DNA of 64,000 bases from JAAOII01 sp965207705 (GCA_965207705.1 OZ242292.1:1798001-1862000); one strand, 5' to 3'. Positions 44,550 to 54,145 are shown, counted from the stretch's first letter. Notes: a model not told the origin generated them from the sequence alone. Numbers and translations: made by a program.

Positions 44550-45611
44550 GTGAGTAAGACGGGTCTTTATTGTTTGGGTAATGCTTTGGTGGACTATGAG
44601 TTCCGCATTAGCGAAAAGCAATTACAGGATATAGGCATTACTAAAGGTCAGATGACCTTGGCAAATGAAGAGGGATTTACTCATTGCTTCAATTTTTTAA
44701 AGGACACTACTGAGTATCAAAGAGAAGGAGGGGGCTCAGCAATTAATTCTCTTATAACTTATGCCCGCTTGGGCGGTGCTGGCGCATTGTCGTGCATTGT
44801 TGCTGATGATAACAGCGGAGATTTCTTTTTGCAGGAGTTACGCAATCTTGGAATAACTCTGCATCTTGGACGTAGTATACAAAGGACTGATAGCGCTCCT
44901 AAACCAACTGGTCATTGCATTGCTATGATAACCCCTGATGCCGAACGCACCATGCTTACCTATTTAGGCATTAATGAAGACCTTGCAGCATATAAAGATA
45001 TAAGTGGCGCTCTTGAGTCATCAGGATCATTCTATGCCGAATCATACTTATTATCTGTGGAGAAGTCGCGTAATGTTTTGATGAATTACTTAGAAGAGGC
45101 GCGCCGTCAAGAGAAGTTTATTGCTTTGAGTATGTCAGATGTTTCAATGGTGACCTACTTCAAAGATGAAATGCATGAAATGCTAAATGGCAGTGTGGAT
45201 ATTTTGTTTGGCAATTTAGGAGAGTTTAGTAGTTACACAGGAGAGAGTGAACCGCATAAAATATTTCGTTGTTTTGCTGATAATGTGAAAACTTTGGTCA
45301 TAACTATGGGAGCCAAAGGAGCGGTTGTTTATTGCACTGATGGGGGAGGTAAAGGAGAAGGACAAGGAAAAGGAAAAGATGCTCAAGCTACGCCAATACC
45401 AGCTTATGCAACAGAGGTGCGCGATACTCTTGGAGCGGGAGATACTTATGCAGGGGCATTCTTATATGCCTTATACGAAAAGAATGCAAGTTACTCAGTA
45501 GCAGGGAGATTTGCTTCTTATGCAGCTGGTCGCGTGATTAGCCGCATGGGTCCTCGTTTAAGTATGGAAGAGTGCCAATCCTTACTCGTTGGCTTTGACT
45601 GGAGTGCATGA
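44550..45611 (+). CDS. PfkB-family kinase, probable adenosine kinase
   Basis: 353 residues, ribokinase/PfkB fold. The N-terminal GNALVDYEFRI and GGGSAINSLITYARLGG, and the C-terminal anion hole RDTLGAGDTYAGAFLYAL with the catalytic Asp, are intact. Many bacteria pair such a kinase with ahcY to turn adenosine into AMP; the pairing here is the main reason for the substrate guess. A Gly/Lys-rich insertion (GGGKGEGQGKGKDAQ) sits before the GAGD motif. The start is GTG, with no obvious alternative. Confidence 0.85.
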   Translation: MSKTGLYCLGNALVDYEFRISEKQLQDIGITKGQMTLANEEGFTHCFNFLKDTTEYQREGGGSAINSLITYARLGGAGALSCIVADDNSGDFFLQELRNLGITLHLGRSIQRTDSAPKPTGHCIAMITPDAERTMLTYLGINEDLAAYKDISGALESSGSFYAESYLLSVEKSRNVLMNYLEEARRQEKFIALSMSDVSMVTYFKDEMHEMLNGSVDILFGNLGEFSSYTGESEPHKIFRCFADNVKTLVITMGAKGAVVYCTDGGGKGEGQGKGKDAQATPIPAYATEVRDTLGAGDTYAGAFLYALYEKNASYSVAGRFASYAAGRVISRMGPRLSMEECQSLLVGFDWSA

Positions 45612-45655
45612 ATACGTTGCGAGCATGCCGATGGTGTGTTGTTTAGGATATATCG
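45611..45655. repeat. Partial copy of the MITE-like element
   Basis: TTGCGAGCATGCCGATGGTG and following bases match TTGCGAGCATACCGATGATG at 29221-29240. Only the interior part is present, without hairpin or ends. It is located just after the kinase stop, between convergent genes. Confidence 0.6.
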
Positions 45656-45656
45656 T

Positions 45657-48600
45657 TCATTCAATCAGTAATATGGGGTATTTATTTACTGGAGTGAACA
45701 CCCAACTGCTTTGAATTCTTTCTCCTTGGACTCCACTATACGTGCGATTGCCCCATGAAGAGTAAGGAAATATTGGCTTGCCATTATTCTCACAAGATGC
45801 ATCGCTAGCTTCTATCTGAATGCCTCCTAACGCGCAGCCACTTAGTTGCTGCCGGCTGATAGCAGTGCCACCTGCGGAAATATGAATATTGCTTGAGTCG
45901 CTTGAATCCATTAAGTCGCTTGCCCAATAGGATGCGTTAACTTCTCCAGAGTTGTCAAGTCCAACAAGTCCACCAAAGGTGGTTCTATCATTTCTATTAA
46001 GCGAGTCAATTAAGTTAATCTCATTAGTTTCCTCCATATTCTCCAGCATATTTTTAGGAATATCTGCAAGGATATTCTCCAGTGTTTTGGCTGTTGGAGT
46101 CACTAGGCTTGTTGCATAAGAACCGTCTATCTCTCCCGCATTCTTGCCGACCAGCCCGCCTACCTCAGATCTCCCTGATACTCCGCCCATTGCATAGCTA
46201 TTAATGATATTTCCTTCCACTGATTGTTGTCCAACCAATCCGCCAATTTGATTGCTACTGCCTAATATATTTGCGATGCTGTAGGAACTAATTATACTGC
46301 CTTGATTTAAGCCAACCAGCCCGCCGCTGTTATCCGCCCCTTGAACTATACCTTGGGAATTAGAAAATTGAATTATTCCGCCAGTCCCCTGATGACCAGC
46401 CAGTATACCGCTATATTTGTATCCGTTGACTGTTGCTTGTTCAATGTTGATGGATGATAGCACAGAACCATTGCCTACTGAGGCAAACAAAGCGACACCG
46501 CTTACTTGTGGGCGATTAATGTAAAGATTGAATATTTTAGAGGAGCTTCCTGTTAATGTCCCTGTAAATGATATTCTTGATGAAGCATCTTGGCACTCAT
46601 TATCTCCGCATCTGCCGATTGGCATGAACCCTTTAGCGCTATCGCCGTCTATTAGGGTATTCCAATATGCTGTAACGGAAGCATCTATGTCATTGACAAT
46701 AATATAGTTTTTGGATAGCTGTTCGGTGAGATTATTGCCATATATATAAGTATTGCCAGTAAAATCTGAGTCGGGTAGGGCATTGCCCTGATGGTCTACG
46801 CCTCCAATTGCTTGTAATTGGTAAATGTTCTTGATAGGATAAGGGTCTTGAGCGCTGCCAGAGCCACTTATTCCCGCTGTGTCTGGCATATTATCATAAA
46901 TATTGATTATGCCATCATTATCATTATCTGCTATTGAAGGAGTGGCGGCGCTAATTGTAACTGATGATGTGGCGAACTTATTGCCTATATATTCAAACGC
47001 CGTGACTATAAAGCTATAGGGGAAATTATTTTGCTCTGGAGTTGTTTTAACGATTATATTCCCAGTGTTAGTTTCAATTTCTAATGGATAATTAATTGGC
47101 GCCAGTATCCCATAAATTACTGAGACCTCATCATAAGCGTTAACTCTGCCTATTATTGTTCCCTCATCTGGTAGCGGATTAACTTCAAGGTTGAATTTAT
47201 AGTTTGCCGTAGTAAATATTGGGGAGCGGTCAATGTCATCGTTACGGCAATTTTCTCTTTTGGCTATATGGCAAAATTGTTCATCAATTCTTGGCATGAA
47301 GTTCTCAAAACTTATAATGTTGTTTGAGAATAGCACGGGGTATTTATCGTTGGGGGAAAATATCCAACCTCTTTGCATATTACCATTTATGCTATGACTC
47401 CAATAATCACTGGGGAAAAGTAAATTGTCAGGATTGCCGAGGCAGACACGCGGTGTACTATATGCTGCTATAACCATTCCGTCTAAGGCGCAATTACCCA
47501 GTTGTGATTGGCGCATTGGTTGAGAGAAGTGATGGGCGGGCATTAAAGCGGAGTTTCCCGTGATTGGATGTATCGTATACTTGTTGCTGTTGAGCCAATA
47601 AGATGAGATAATGCTGCCATAACCTAAACCACTTATCATTCCTATAGAAGATTGTCCAGTCACCTGATTCGCGCTATAAGAAGCGACTATTATCCCTTGC
47701 TGTTTGCCGACTAATCCTCCCACCGCGGATTCCCCTGTAACTCTGGATACGCTATAAGTGTTAATGATGCTTCCTTGTGTTTGCGTTCCTATAATTCCGC
47801 CCACTCGGTTTGTTCCAGTAATGTTTCCAGTACTATAACCAATGCTTATATCTGCAGCTGATTCTCCAATAAGCCCGCCTATGTTGTCGCGTCCGCTAAC
47901 CTTGGCAATACTATAGATAGAGTTGATTGTTCCGCTCGCCTGCCCTGCGATGCCGCCAATTGATTCACTACCATAAATTGTTCCCGAAGTATGGGCGCCT
48001 GTTATGTTGCCAAGTGATCTTCCTACAATGCCACCAACTTGGTTTTGTCCCGTTACCTTGCCGCTAGTAGAAGTCATTAAAATTGAGCCGCCTAAATTAA
48101 ACCCTGCTAATGAACCAGTCATATCTCTACCGACTATGTTGACGTTTTCAAGTGATACCCTGTCAATTTTTGCCTGCTTAGCGATTGCTCCCCACAGTCC
48201 TATTTGGTCTGTATTGGGACGGTTTATAAACAAGTTCTTTATTTTGTGGGTAGATCCATAAAAATGCCCACTAAATGCGTTAGATTGTAAACTGAGACAA
48301 CTACTATTAGTACAGTTTCCTATTGGAATAAACCCAGCTGCTGCCTCATCATTATCATTGCTGGTAGGGTTCCAGTTTCTGGTTATTGCCGCGTCTATGT
48401 CATTAATAAGCAAATAATCGGCAGAAAGCTGTTGTGTCACATCATCCCCATACAGATAGGAACCATTAGTAAAAATTGAGGATGAAAGTGGTGTTCCTAT
48501 ATGGTCAAATCCAGCGATTGCTTGCAGCTGGTAAATATTCTTGATTTGAAAAGGAGCAAGAAAATCGCCAGCGCCAGCAATTCCTTTTTCATAAGGGGAG

Positions 48601-48839
48601 CTATCATAAGCGTTTGCTATGCCGTCATTGTCTGAATCCATATCAATCCTCATCTCAGCGCCAAATTGTTGATTGCTTGGCTCTGAAGAATTAGGGGGAG
48701 AATTAAGGGCTACTTGCTGTTCTTCCTCGCTGCAGGCAACTAATATTATGGTTGTCCCTCCCAATAGTATAAACTGCATCACAAACTGCAGCATAAACAG
48801 TCGGACCGGTTGTAGTGTTGTAAAAGTAAAGTATCTCAT
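45657..48839 (-). CDS. Large GLUG-repeat surface lipoprotein
   Basis: About 1060 residues from ATG 48839. The frame is open to 48902, and ATG 48794 also gives a good signal peptide (FILLGGTTIILVAC lipobox). Two blocks each begin with a DNDGI calcium-loop-like segment, then IKNIYQLQAI, then YLLINDIDA or YIIVNDIDA, and then rows of GLUG repeats (GGIAGQ, GGLIGES, GGLVGKNAGEIDGSYA). A cadherin-like stretch separates the blocks (about 510-620). GLUG repeats form beta-helical adhesin stalks. The architecture matches the partial gene at 60522. Probably outer-surface and lipid-anchored; ligand unknown. Confidence 0.85.
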   Translation of the reverse strand: MRYFTFTTLQPVRLFMLQFVMQFILLGGTTIILVACSEEEQQVALNSPPNSSEPSNQQFGAEMRIDMDSDNDGIANAYDSSPYEKGIAGAGDFLAPFQIKNIYQLQAIAGFDHIGTPLSSSIFTNGSYLYGDDVTQQLSADYLLINDIDAAITRNWNPTSNDNDEAAAGFIPIGNCTNSSCLSLQSNAFSGHFYGSTHKIKNLFINRPNTDQIGLWGAIAKQAKIDRVSLENVNIVGRDMTGSLAGFNLGGSILMTSTSGKVTGQNQVGGIVGRSLGNITGAHTSGTIYGSESIGGIAGQASGTINSIYSIAKVSGRDNIGGLIGESAADISIGYSTGNITGTNRVGGIIGTQTQGSIINTYSVSRVTGESAVGGLVGKQQGIIVASYSANQVTGQSSIGMISGLGYGSIISSYWLNSNKYTIHPITGNSALMPAHHFSQPMRQSQLGNCALDGMVIAAYSTPRVCLGNPDNLLFPSDYWSHSINGNMQRGWIFSPNDKYPVLFSNNIISFENFMPRIDEQFCHIAKRENCRNDDIDRSPIFTTANYKFNLEVNPLPDEGTIIGRVNAYDEVSVIYGILAPINYPLEIETNTGNIIVKTTPEQNNFPYSFIVTAFEYIGNKFATSSVTISAATPSIADNDNDGIINIYDNMPDTAGISGSGSAQDPYPIKNIYQLQAIGGVDHQGNALPDSDFTGNTYIYGNNLTEQLSKNYIIVNDIDASVTAYWNTLIDGDSAKGFMPIGRCGDNECQDASSRISFTGTLTGSSSKIFNLYINRPQVSGVALFASVGNGSVLSSINIEQATVNGYKYSGILAGHQGTGGIIQFSNSQGIVQGADNSGGLVGLNQGSIISSYSIANILGSSNQIGGLVGQQSVEGNIINSYAMGGVSGRSEVGGLVGKNAGEIDGSYATSLVTPTAKTLENILADIPKNMLENMEETNEINLIDSLNRNDRTTFGGLVGLDNSGEVNASYWASDLMDSSDSSNIHISAGGTAISRQQLSGCALGGIQIEASDASCENNGKPIFPYSSWGNRTYSGVQGERIQSSWVFTPVNKYPILLIE

Positions 48840-48858
48840 CCCCCAAGAATATAAAGGT

Positions 48859-48882
48859 ATTATACACCATTTGTGGTATAAT
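48859..48882. promoter_or_regulatory. Divergent -10 boxes between the GLUG lipoprotein and GT39 genes
   Basis: A TATAAT on the minus strand (48859-48864) and one on the plus strand (48877-48882) lie 12 bp apart. The minus box implies a start near 48852, consistent with ATG 48839 and not with 48902. The plus box is only 10 bases before the plus ATG at 48893, so that message may be leaderless or nearly so. -35 boxes are weak. Confidence 0.4.
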
Positions 48883-48892
48883 TTATACAATA

Positions 48893-50419
48893 ATGAGGAC
48901 ATACTTATTCTTAATAATTATTGCCGTTTATGTTGCGGTGACTCTCCCATTTTTGCAGCAGCTGTTGCTATATTTTGATGAAGCTCATTATGCTCTTTAT
49001 GGCTATTATCCCGCCTTGAGTTATTTTGACAATCCTCCTTTGGTTGGTTGGGTGCAGCTGGTGATGCAAAAGCTATTCTCATCTACCCCCGTTCCCAGCG
49101 AATTTTTCTTGCGTTTACCTGCTGTTTTATCTTCTGCGGGAGTCCTGATTGCTTTGTGGTTTTCCTTAGACGCAAGAAAGCTTAATGCTGGAGGGGTAGT
49201 TAAAGAGGGGGTAATTGATGAGCTCATTCCTGATAAAAAAATGCAAGAGGTTAAATGGATTATCGCCTTTATTTTATTTTTGTCCTGTCCAGTATTTTTT
49301 TGGTTGGGATTTCTCTTTTTACCAGATAGTTTAATTTTATTATTGACTCTGCCAATAATGATGCAAACTCGTAAAGCAGTGCGCAGTGATAGCTGGCTGG
49401 ATTATCTAATATTAGGTATTTTGCTTGGGATATGTGGATTAGCAAAAGACACCGCTTTGCTACTAGCTATTTCTGCATCTGTATATATTCTTATGTATCG
49501 TGGTTGGGGTATAGTTATTACTCTACGTCCTTGGATAACTTTAATGACTGCTCTGTTAATTTTTAGTCCAGTGATTATTTGGAATATACAGCATGCAGGG
49601 ACATCCTTTACCTATTATCTTGAGTATGGCTTGGCTAGAAATTGGCTGGATTGGGCGAATATCCTGATATCTCAAATATCTCAAATGGTTGCTTATATGC
49701 CGCTGGTTTATTTCTTTGGCTTAGCAGCTGGGGTTTGGGCTTTAGTAAAAAAACGTAGAGAGTTTTACATTAATTTGGTGTTTGCTCTGCCTCCATTTAT
49801 AATTCTTGCCATATCGCCAGCGTTTAGTAAATTCTTACCTTACTGGATTGCTTATATGTTTTTATTGCTATTGCCAGTTGCCGCGAGTATGATTTATGAG
49901 TTGGGGATTTATAAATTATGGAAGGGACCTAAACGGCTATTTGCATTAAAAATTACTTTAGTTATTTGCTTGATACTGTCGTTTGTGGTTATCTTGCCGC
50001 TAAGAATGTTAGCTGGCGGGTTTGAAATCCGTATGCCACCTTATGTTCATCCGTGGGGATATGTAGTTGGTTGGGATGAAACATCAAACCAGATAATTGA
50101 AGATTCAAAGATAGACCCAGAATACAATGTTATATTTACCAATGGTTGGTATTATGCTTCGTCTTTAGCTTGGTATGCCCGTCCCATGAAAGTTATCCCA
50201 CTGGATAAAAGAATAGATCAATTTGATGTCTGGTTTGGTAGTCCACAAGTAGGACAATCTGGCTATTTGGTGGTGCCCCATAATGATAGAGGAGGCAAAG
50301 AGAAATTTGTTGATTTCAATGAATGTGTGGATTGGAAGAGTAATACTTATTATGTTAAAGGAAGTCCAGTATTGACTCTTGATGTTTATAAATGCAGCGG
50401 TTTGCTCTCTCGCTATTAA
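48893..50419 (+). CDS. GT39/ArnT-like membrane glycosyltransferase
   Basis: 508 residues with about ten to twelve membrane helices, PMT_2/ArnT family (GT-C fold). The first periplasmic loop has the acidic FDEAHYALYGYYP motif, with the acidic residue expected to be catalytic, followed by YFDNPPLVGWVQL. These enzymes move a sugar from a polyprenyl-phosphate donor to protein or lipid A. The acceptor cannot be told; the adjacent giant lipoproteins are possible targets, but that is conjecture. Confidence 0.85.
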   Translation: MRTYLFLIIIAVYVAVTLPFLQQLLLYFDEAHYALYGYYPALSYFDNPPLVGWVQLVMQKLFSSTPVPSEFFLRLPAVLSSAGVLIALWFSLDARKLNAGGVVKEGVIDELIPDKKMQEVKWIIAFILFLSCPVFFWLGFLFLPDSLILLLTLPIMMQTRKAVRSDSWLDYLILGILLGICGLAKDTALLLAISASVYILMYRGWGIVITLRPWITLMTALLIFSPVIIWNIQHAGTSFTYYLEYGLARNWLDWANILISQISQMVAYMPLVYFFGLAAGVWALVKKRREFYINLVFALPPFIILAISPAFSKFLPYWIAYMFLLLLPVAASMIYELGIYKLWKGPKRLFALKITLVICLILSFVVILPLRMLAGGFEIRMPPYVHPWGYVVGWDETSNQIIEDSKIDPEYNVIFTNGWYYASSLAWYARPMKVIPLDKRIDQFDVWFGSPQVGQSGYLVVPHNDRGGKEKFVDFNECVDWKSNTYYVKGSPVLTLDVYKCSGLLSRY

Positions 50420-50426
50420 CTTATTA

Positions 50427-50455
50427 TTGACTTATTAGTGAAATTGCCCTATAAT
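50427..50455 (+). promoter_or_regulatory. Near-consensus sigma70 promoter
   Basis: TTGACT (50427-50432), 17-bp spacer, TATAAT (50450-50455). It lies 8 bases after the GT39 stop and about 40 bp before the DoxX-like ATG. It likely drives the DoxX-like gene and perhaps the ABC transporter and trpF. Confidence 0.8.
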
Positions 50456-50494
50456 GCCGTTATTGATAATTAATACATTACAGAGGAAATAAAT

Positions 50495-50923
50495 ATGATT
50501 AATAAAATTTTAAGTTGGGTGTTGTCTTTGTGGATTGCATTTGTATTCGTCCAATCATTGTTTTTTAAATTCACTGATTCGCCCGAAACTCAATATATAT
50601 TTAGCACTATAGGTAGTTGGATGGAAGGTAATTTTTTATATCCTTTAAGCGAAACCTTTGCTCTTTATGGCGGATATACTATAGGGTCTCTTGAATTAAT
50701 TGCATCAATACTATTGATTATTCCCAGCATAACTCGCCCCTTGGGAGCTGGTCTTGCGGTAGGGTTAATGACTGGCGCTATCTTTTTTCACTTGTTTACT
50801 CCCTTAGGAATTAATGTTCAAGGAGATGGTGGCGTGCTGTTTTATATGGCTTGTTCTGTTTGGGTATCTGGCTTGATTATTCTTTATCTATATTCTAAGA
50901 CCAGACGTTCTTTTTCCTTGTAG
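50495..50923 (+). CDS. DoxX-like small membrane protein
   Basis: 142 residues, four membrane helices. It resembles the DoxX/SURF4-like family: LSLWIAFVFVQSLFFKFTDSP in the first helix and an ELIASILLIIPSITRPLGA segment after it. Family members are poorly understood, some tied to thiosulfate or quinone metabolism. A RBS-like AGAGGA lies before the ATG. It is preceded by a strong promoter and followed after 27 bp by an ABC transporter. Confidence 0.75.
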   Translation: MINKILSWVLSLWIAFVFVQSLFFKFTDSPETQYIFSTIGSWMEGNFLYPLSETFALYGGYTIGSLELIASILLIIPSITRPLGAGLAVGLMTGAIFFHLFTPLGINVQGDGGVLFYMACSVWVSGLIILYLYSKTRRSFSL

Positions 50924-50950
50924 TGCTATCATTTTTGCGGAGGTAATTAA

Positions 50951-51859
50951 ATGACGGTGGCTTTACGTCTTCATAATTTATGGAAGACATATAAAAATGG
51001 GGTTCAAGCAGTTAAGGGAATTAACTTGGAAGTACAAGAGGGTGACTTTTTTGCTTTACTTGGAGAGAATGGAGCAGGAAAAACTACGACCCTTGGAATA
51101 GTTTGTTCTTTGGTAAACAAAACTAAAGGTGATGTTTCTATTTTTGGTTATGACCTCATCACTCAATCGGCGCTTGCTAAAAGGCAAATTGGCATAGTTC
51201 CTCAGGAGTTCAATTTTAATATCTTTGAAAAAGTGAAAGATATTATTTATCAGCAGGGCGGCTATTACGGAATGCCACTAAGCTTGGTAAAAGAGAGGGG
51301 TGAAAAGTATATGAAGAAACTGGGTTTATGGGAGAAGCGCAACGAGCAGTCGCGTCATCTATCAGGCGGACAGAAAAGACGGCTAATGATTGCCCGCGCC
51401 TTGATTCATGAACCGCGTCTGTTGATTTTGGATGAACCAACTGCTGGAGTGGATATTGAAATACGCCATTCAATGTGGAGCTTCTTAACTGAATTAAATA
51501 AAAGTGGGAAAACTATTATCTTGACTACTCACTATTTGGAAGAAGCAGAACAACTGTGTCGCAATGTGGCGATTATCAATAAAGGAGAGATTATCATTAA
51601 TACCTCAATGCGCCAGTTAGTGCGGCAATTGAAGGAGCAAACTTATGTAGTGGAATCCATTAATGCGATTCCTAACGAAGTTACTAGTGATTTTTATGAC
51701 TCTAAGAAAATTGATGATACTACACTTGAAATATATCTGGATAAGAAATATAGTTTGAATAGTTTATTTAATGACCTTGACAAGCAAGGGATAGAAGTAA
51801 GCAGCATAGACCTAAAGGACAATAGATTGGAAAGAACATTTATGGAGTTGACTAAATAA
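50951..51859 (+). CDS. ABC-2 type transporter ATP-binding protein
   Basis: 302 residues, YadG-like. Walker A GENGAGKT at 38-45, signature LSGGQKRR, Walker B LLILDEPTAGVD and the switch His in LTTHYLEEAE are complete. The C-terminal 80 residues are an accessory domain. It powers the two permease proteins that follow. The substrate is unknown; an exporter of lipid, polysaccharide or drug is typical for the family. Confidence 0.93.
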   Translation: MTVALRLHNLWKTYKNGVQAVKGINLEVQEGDFFALLGENGAGKTTTLGIVCSLVNKTKGDVSIFGYDLITQSALAKRQIGIVPQEFNFNIFEKVKDIIYQQGGYYGMPLSLVKERGEKYMKKLGLWEKRNEQSRHLSGGQKRRLMIARALIHEPRLLILDEPTAGVDIEIRHSMWSFLTELNKSGKTIILTTHYLEEAEQLCRNVAIINKGEIIINTSMRQLVRQLKEQTYVVESINAIPNEVTSDFYDSKKIDDTTLEIYLDKKYSLNSLFNDLDKQGIEVSSIDLKDNRLERTFMELTK

Positions 51860-51866
51860 TAGTGGA

Positions 51867-52661
51867 ATGATTATTCCTCAAGTGACATTCCGTCCCCCCG
51901 CAGCATTTATTTCTTTTTTCTCTTTATTTTCTGTAGAGGTCCTTAGATTTTTTCATAATTGGCGCGAGTCGTTCTTACCGCCAGCAATTAGCATGACCCT
52001 TTATTTTGCAATATTTGGCAATCTCATAGGACCGCGCATTGGTGAGATGCAGGGGCATAGTTATATTGATTTCATCGCTCCAGGATTAGTAATGTTAGCG
52101 GTTATTACTGGTTCTTATACCAATGCCGCCAACTCATTTTATTTTCATAAGTTCGTCAATTCGTTAGATGGACTATTAATCGCGCCATTAAGCAACCTTA
52201 CAATATTCCTGGGTTTTGTGCTTAGTAGTAGCGTGCGTGGGATTATTGATGGGTTGGTTGTTTTGCTATTGGCGTTGTTTTTTACTAAACTAAGTGTGCA
52301 CAATATATGGGTTATCATTTCTATGCTATTAATGACTTCTTTTACATTTGCTTCTCTGGGTTTGATAAATGGTATCTTTGCCAATAGCTTTGATGATATA
52401 ATAGTCGTGCCCAGTTTTGTGATAACGCCACTAACCTATCTGGGCGGCATATTTTTCACTATTGATTTATTGCCAGGTGTTTGGCACCAATTGGCGCAGT
52501 TTAACCCTATGCTGTATATAGTCAATGCCTTTCGCTATGGTATTTTGGGGACTAGCGACATATCCATAGTATATGCTTATGGCATGATAATTGCCTTTGC
52601 AGCGACAATTTCTTTTGTATGTTGGTATTTGATAAGAAACAGTGTTGGCATCCGCTCTTGA
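51867..52661 (+). CDS. ABC-2 permease (first of two)
   Basis: 264 residues, six helices, YadH-like ABC-2 family. Signature region LTYLGGIFFTIDLLPGVWHQ and NAFRYGILG. It starts 7 bp after the ATPase gene and ends 9 bp before a second, similar permease. Both share IFGNLIGPRIGEMQG and HNIW motifs. The start at 51867 is the only ATG that keeps the whole N-terminus. Confidence 0.93.
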   Translation: MIIPQVTFRPPAAFISFFSLFSVEVLRFFHNWRESFLPPAISMTLYFAIFGNLIGPRIGEMQGHSYIDFIAPGLVMLAVITGSYTNAANSFYFHKFVNSLDGLLIAPLSNLTIFLGFVLSSSVRGIIDGLVVLLLALFFTKLSVHNIWVIISMLLMTSFTFASLGLINGIFANSFDDIIVVPSFVITPLTYLGGIFFTIDLLPGVWHQLAQFNPMLYIVNAFRYGILGTSDISIVYAYGMIIAFAATISFVCWYLIRNSVGIRS

Positions 52662-52670
52662 AATAATATA

Positions 52671-53444
52671 ATGAACCCCATAGAAATACTTAATACTTTT
52701 AAAACAATCTTTTATAAAGAAGTCCAACGCTTTCTTCGGCTATGGAAACAAACTCTGTTGCCGCCTGCCATCACTATGGCTCTTTATTATGCTATTTTTG
52801 GCAACCTCATAGGACCGCGTATTGGTGAAATGCAAGGATTTGACTATATGTCTTTCTTAGTTCCAGGGTTGGTTATGTTATCAATTATCACTGGTTCCTA
52901 TAGTAATGTTGTATCGTCTTTTTATGGCAATAAATTCCAAAGGTCTTTGGAAGAGGTTTTAGTTTCGCCCACCCCCAGCATAATAATTTTATTGGGGTTT
53001 GTGGTTAGCAGCAGTATTCGTGGAATATTGGTAGGAATAATAGTGATGCTATTATCATTATTTTTTACTAAGATTGCGATTCATAATATCTGGGCTGTTG
53101 TCTTAGTCGCCTTTATGACCTCTTTTATGTTTGCCTGCATGGGAATGATTAATGCTATCTTTGCTCAAAGCTTTGATGATGTTACGGTTGTGCCTAATTT
53201 TGTGCTGACTCCTCTTACCTATCTTGGAGGTATATTCTATTCCATAGAATTACTGCCTGAGTTTTGGCAGAAGGTCTCTTTACTCAATCCGATTTTATAT
53301 ATGGTTAATGCTTTCCGCTATGGGATACTGGGAATTACTGATATCCCCTTAGTATACGCTTATACTATTATAGTGTTCTTTGCGGTTGCCTTATTTTTGA
53401 TATGCTGGTATCTACTGGAAAAAGGAATAGGGATACGCAGTTAA
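52671..53444 (+). CDS. ABC-2 permease (second of two)
   Basis: 257 residues, clearly paralogous to the gene just before it (IFGNLIGPRIGEMQG, LTYLGGIFYSIELLPEFWQK, NAFRYGILG all shared). Most YadGH-type systems have one permease that dimerises; two suggest a heterodimer. It ends inside the start of trpF (43-bp overlap). Confidence 0.92.
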   Translation: MNPIEILNTFKTIFYKEVQRFLRLWKQTLLPPAITMALYYAIFGNLIGPRIGEMQGFDYMSFLVPGLVMLSIITGSYSNVVSSFYGNKFQRSLEEVLVSPTPSIIILLGFVVSSSIRGILVGIIVMLLSLFFTKIAIHNIWAVVLVAFMTSFMFACMGMINAIFAQSFDDVTVVPNFVLTPLTYLGGIFYSIELLPEFWQKVSLLNPILYMVNAFRYGILGITDIPLVYAYTIIVFFAVALFLICWYLLEKGIGIRS

Positions 53445-54145
53445 TCATAAAAATATGCGGTATTTGTAATCAAAATGATTTACAAAATGCCGTGCAAGCA
53501 GGGGCAAGTGCTATAGGTTTTATGATGTTTGCTGGCAGTAAACGACATATAAATTTATCTCATGCTATTCAACTTAGAAAGATGCTTCCTGCGAATGTGC
53601 TGGCTGTGGCAGTTATGGTTAATCCTGTTGTCTCTGAAGTGGAGAAAATAATTGAGCAACTGCAGCCGAATATATTGCAATTTCATGGTGAGGAAGATGA
53701 AGAGTTCTGTTCTTCTTTTGCTGTGCCATATATTAAAGCGCTGCGGGCGCCGGCTGCGGGCGATGATACCGCAAGCATTACTAAACGACTTGCCCAGCAA
53801 ATAGCTAATTATTCTTCCGCAGATTTTATTATGTTAGATAGCTATGAGGGAAGTTTGGATGGAAGTTTGGATGGAAATTTGGATGGAAATTTGGAAGGTA
53901 ATTTGGAAGGAAAGAAGCAAGGAAACTTTGGCGGCAGTGGTAAGAAATTTAACTGGGGATTAATTCCACACGATCTGGATAAACCTTTGATTATAGCTGG
54001 AGGGCTTAATTCACAAAATGTTGCGACTTTAATTGAGCAAGCAAATCCTCAAGGAGTTGACGTAAGCAGTGGAGTGGAAGATGCACCAGGGGTAAAAAAT
54101 AAAGAAAAGATGGTCTCTTTCGTCAATGCTTGTAGGAGTGCGTAA
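53402..54145 (+). CDS. trpF: Phosphoribosylanthranilate isomerase with repeat insertion
   Basis: 247 residues against about 205. Amadori isomerisation in tryptophan synthesis, TIM barrel. The catalytic Cys is in IKICGIC and the catalytic Asp in FIMLDSYEG. Right after this Asp comes an insertion of about 25 residues made of repeated LDGN/LEGN units, before the phosphate-loop GGSGKKFNW. The C-terminal LIIAGGLN and GVDVSSGVEDAPGVK are normal. The first 16 residues before IKICGI overlap the upstream permease and may not be native; no other standard start is in frame. There are no other trp genes in the window. Confidence 0.93.
   Translation: MLVSTGKRNRDTQLIIKICGICNQNDLQNAVQAGASAIGFMMFAGSKRHINLSHAIQLRKMLPANVLAVAVMVNPVVSEVEKIIEQLQPNILQFHGEEDEEFCSSFAVPYIKALRAPAAGDDTASITKRLAQQIANYSSADFIMLDSYEGSLDGSLDGNLDGNLEGNLEGKKQGNFGGSGKKFNWGLIPHDLDKPLIIAGGLNSQNVATLIEQANPQGVDVSSGVEDAPGVKNKEKMVSFVNACRSA
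53849..53908 (+). repeat. 12-bp minisatellite inside trpF
   Basis: GGAAGTTTGGAT occurs twice (53849-53860, 53861-53872), followed by three variants GGAAATTTGGAT, GGAAATTTGGAA and GGTAATTTGGAA. It encodes the DGSL/DGNL/EGNL repeats next to the catalytic Asp loop. Confidence 0.9.

Noticed and set aside
48840..48902. Upstream start of the GLUG lipoprotein at 48902
   Set aside because: It would overlap the divergent GT39 gene, and the minus-strand -10 box lies downstream of it; ATG 48839 or 48794 gives a normal lipoprotein signal.
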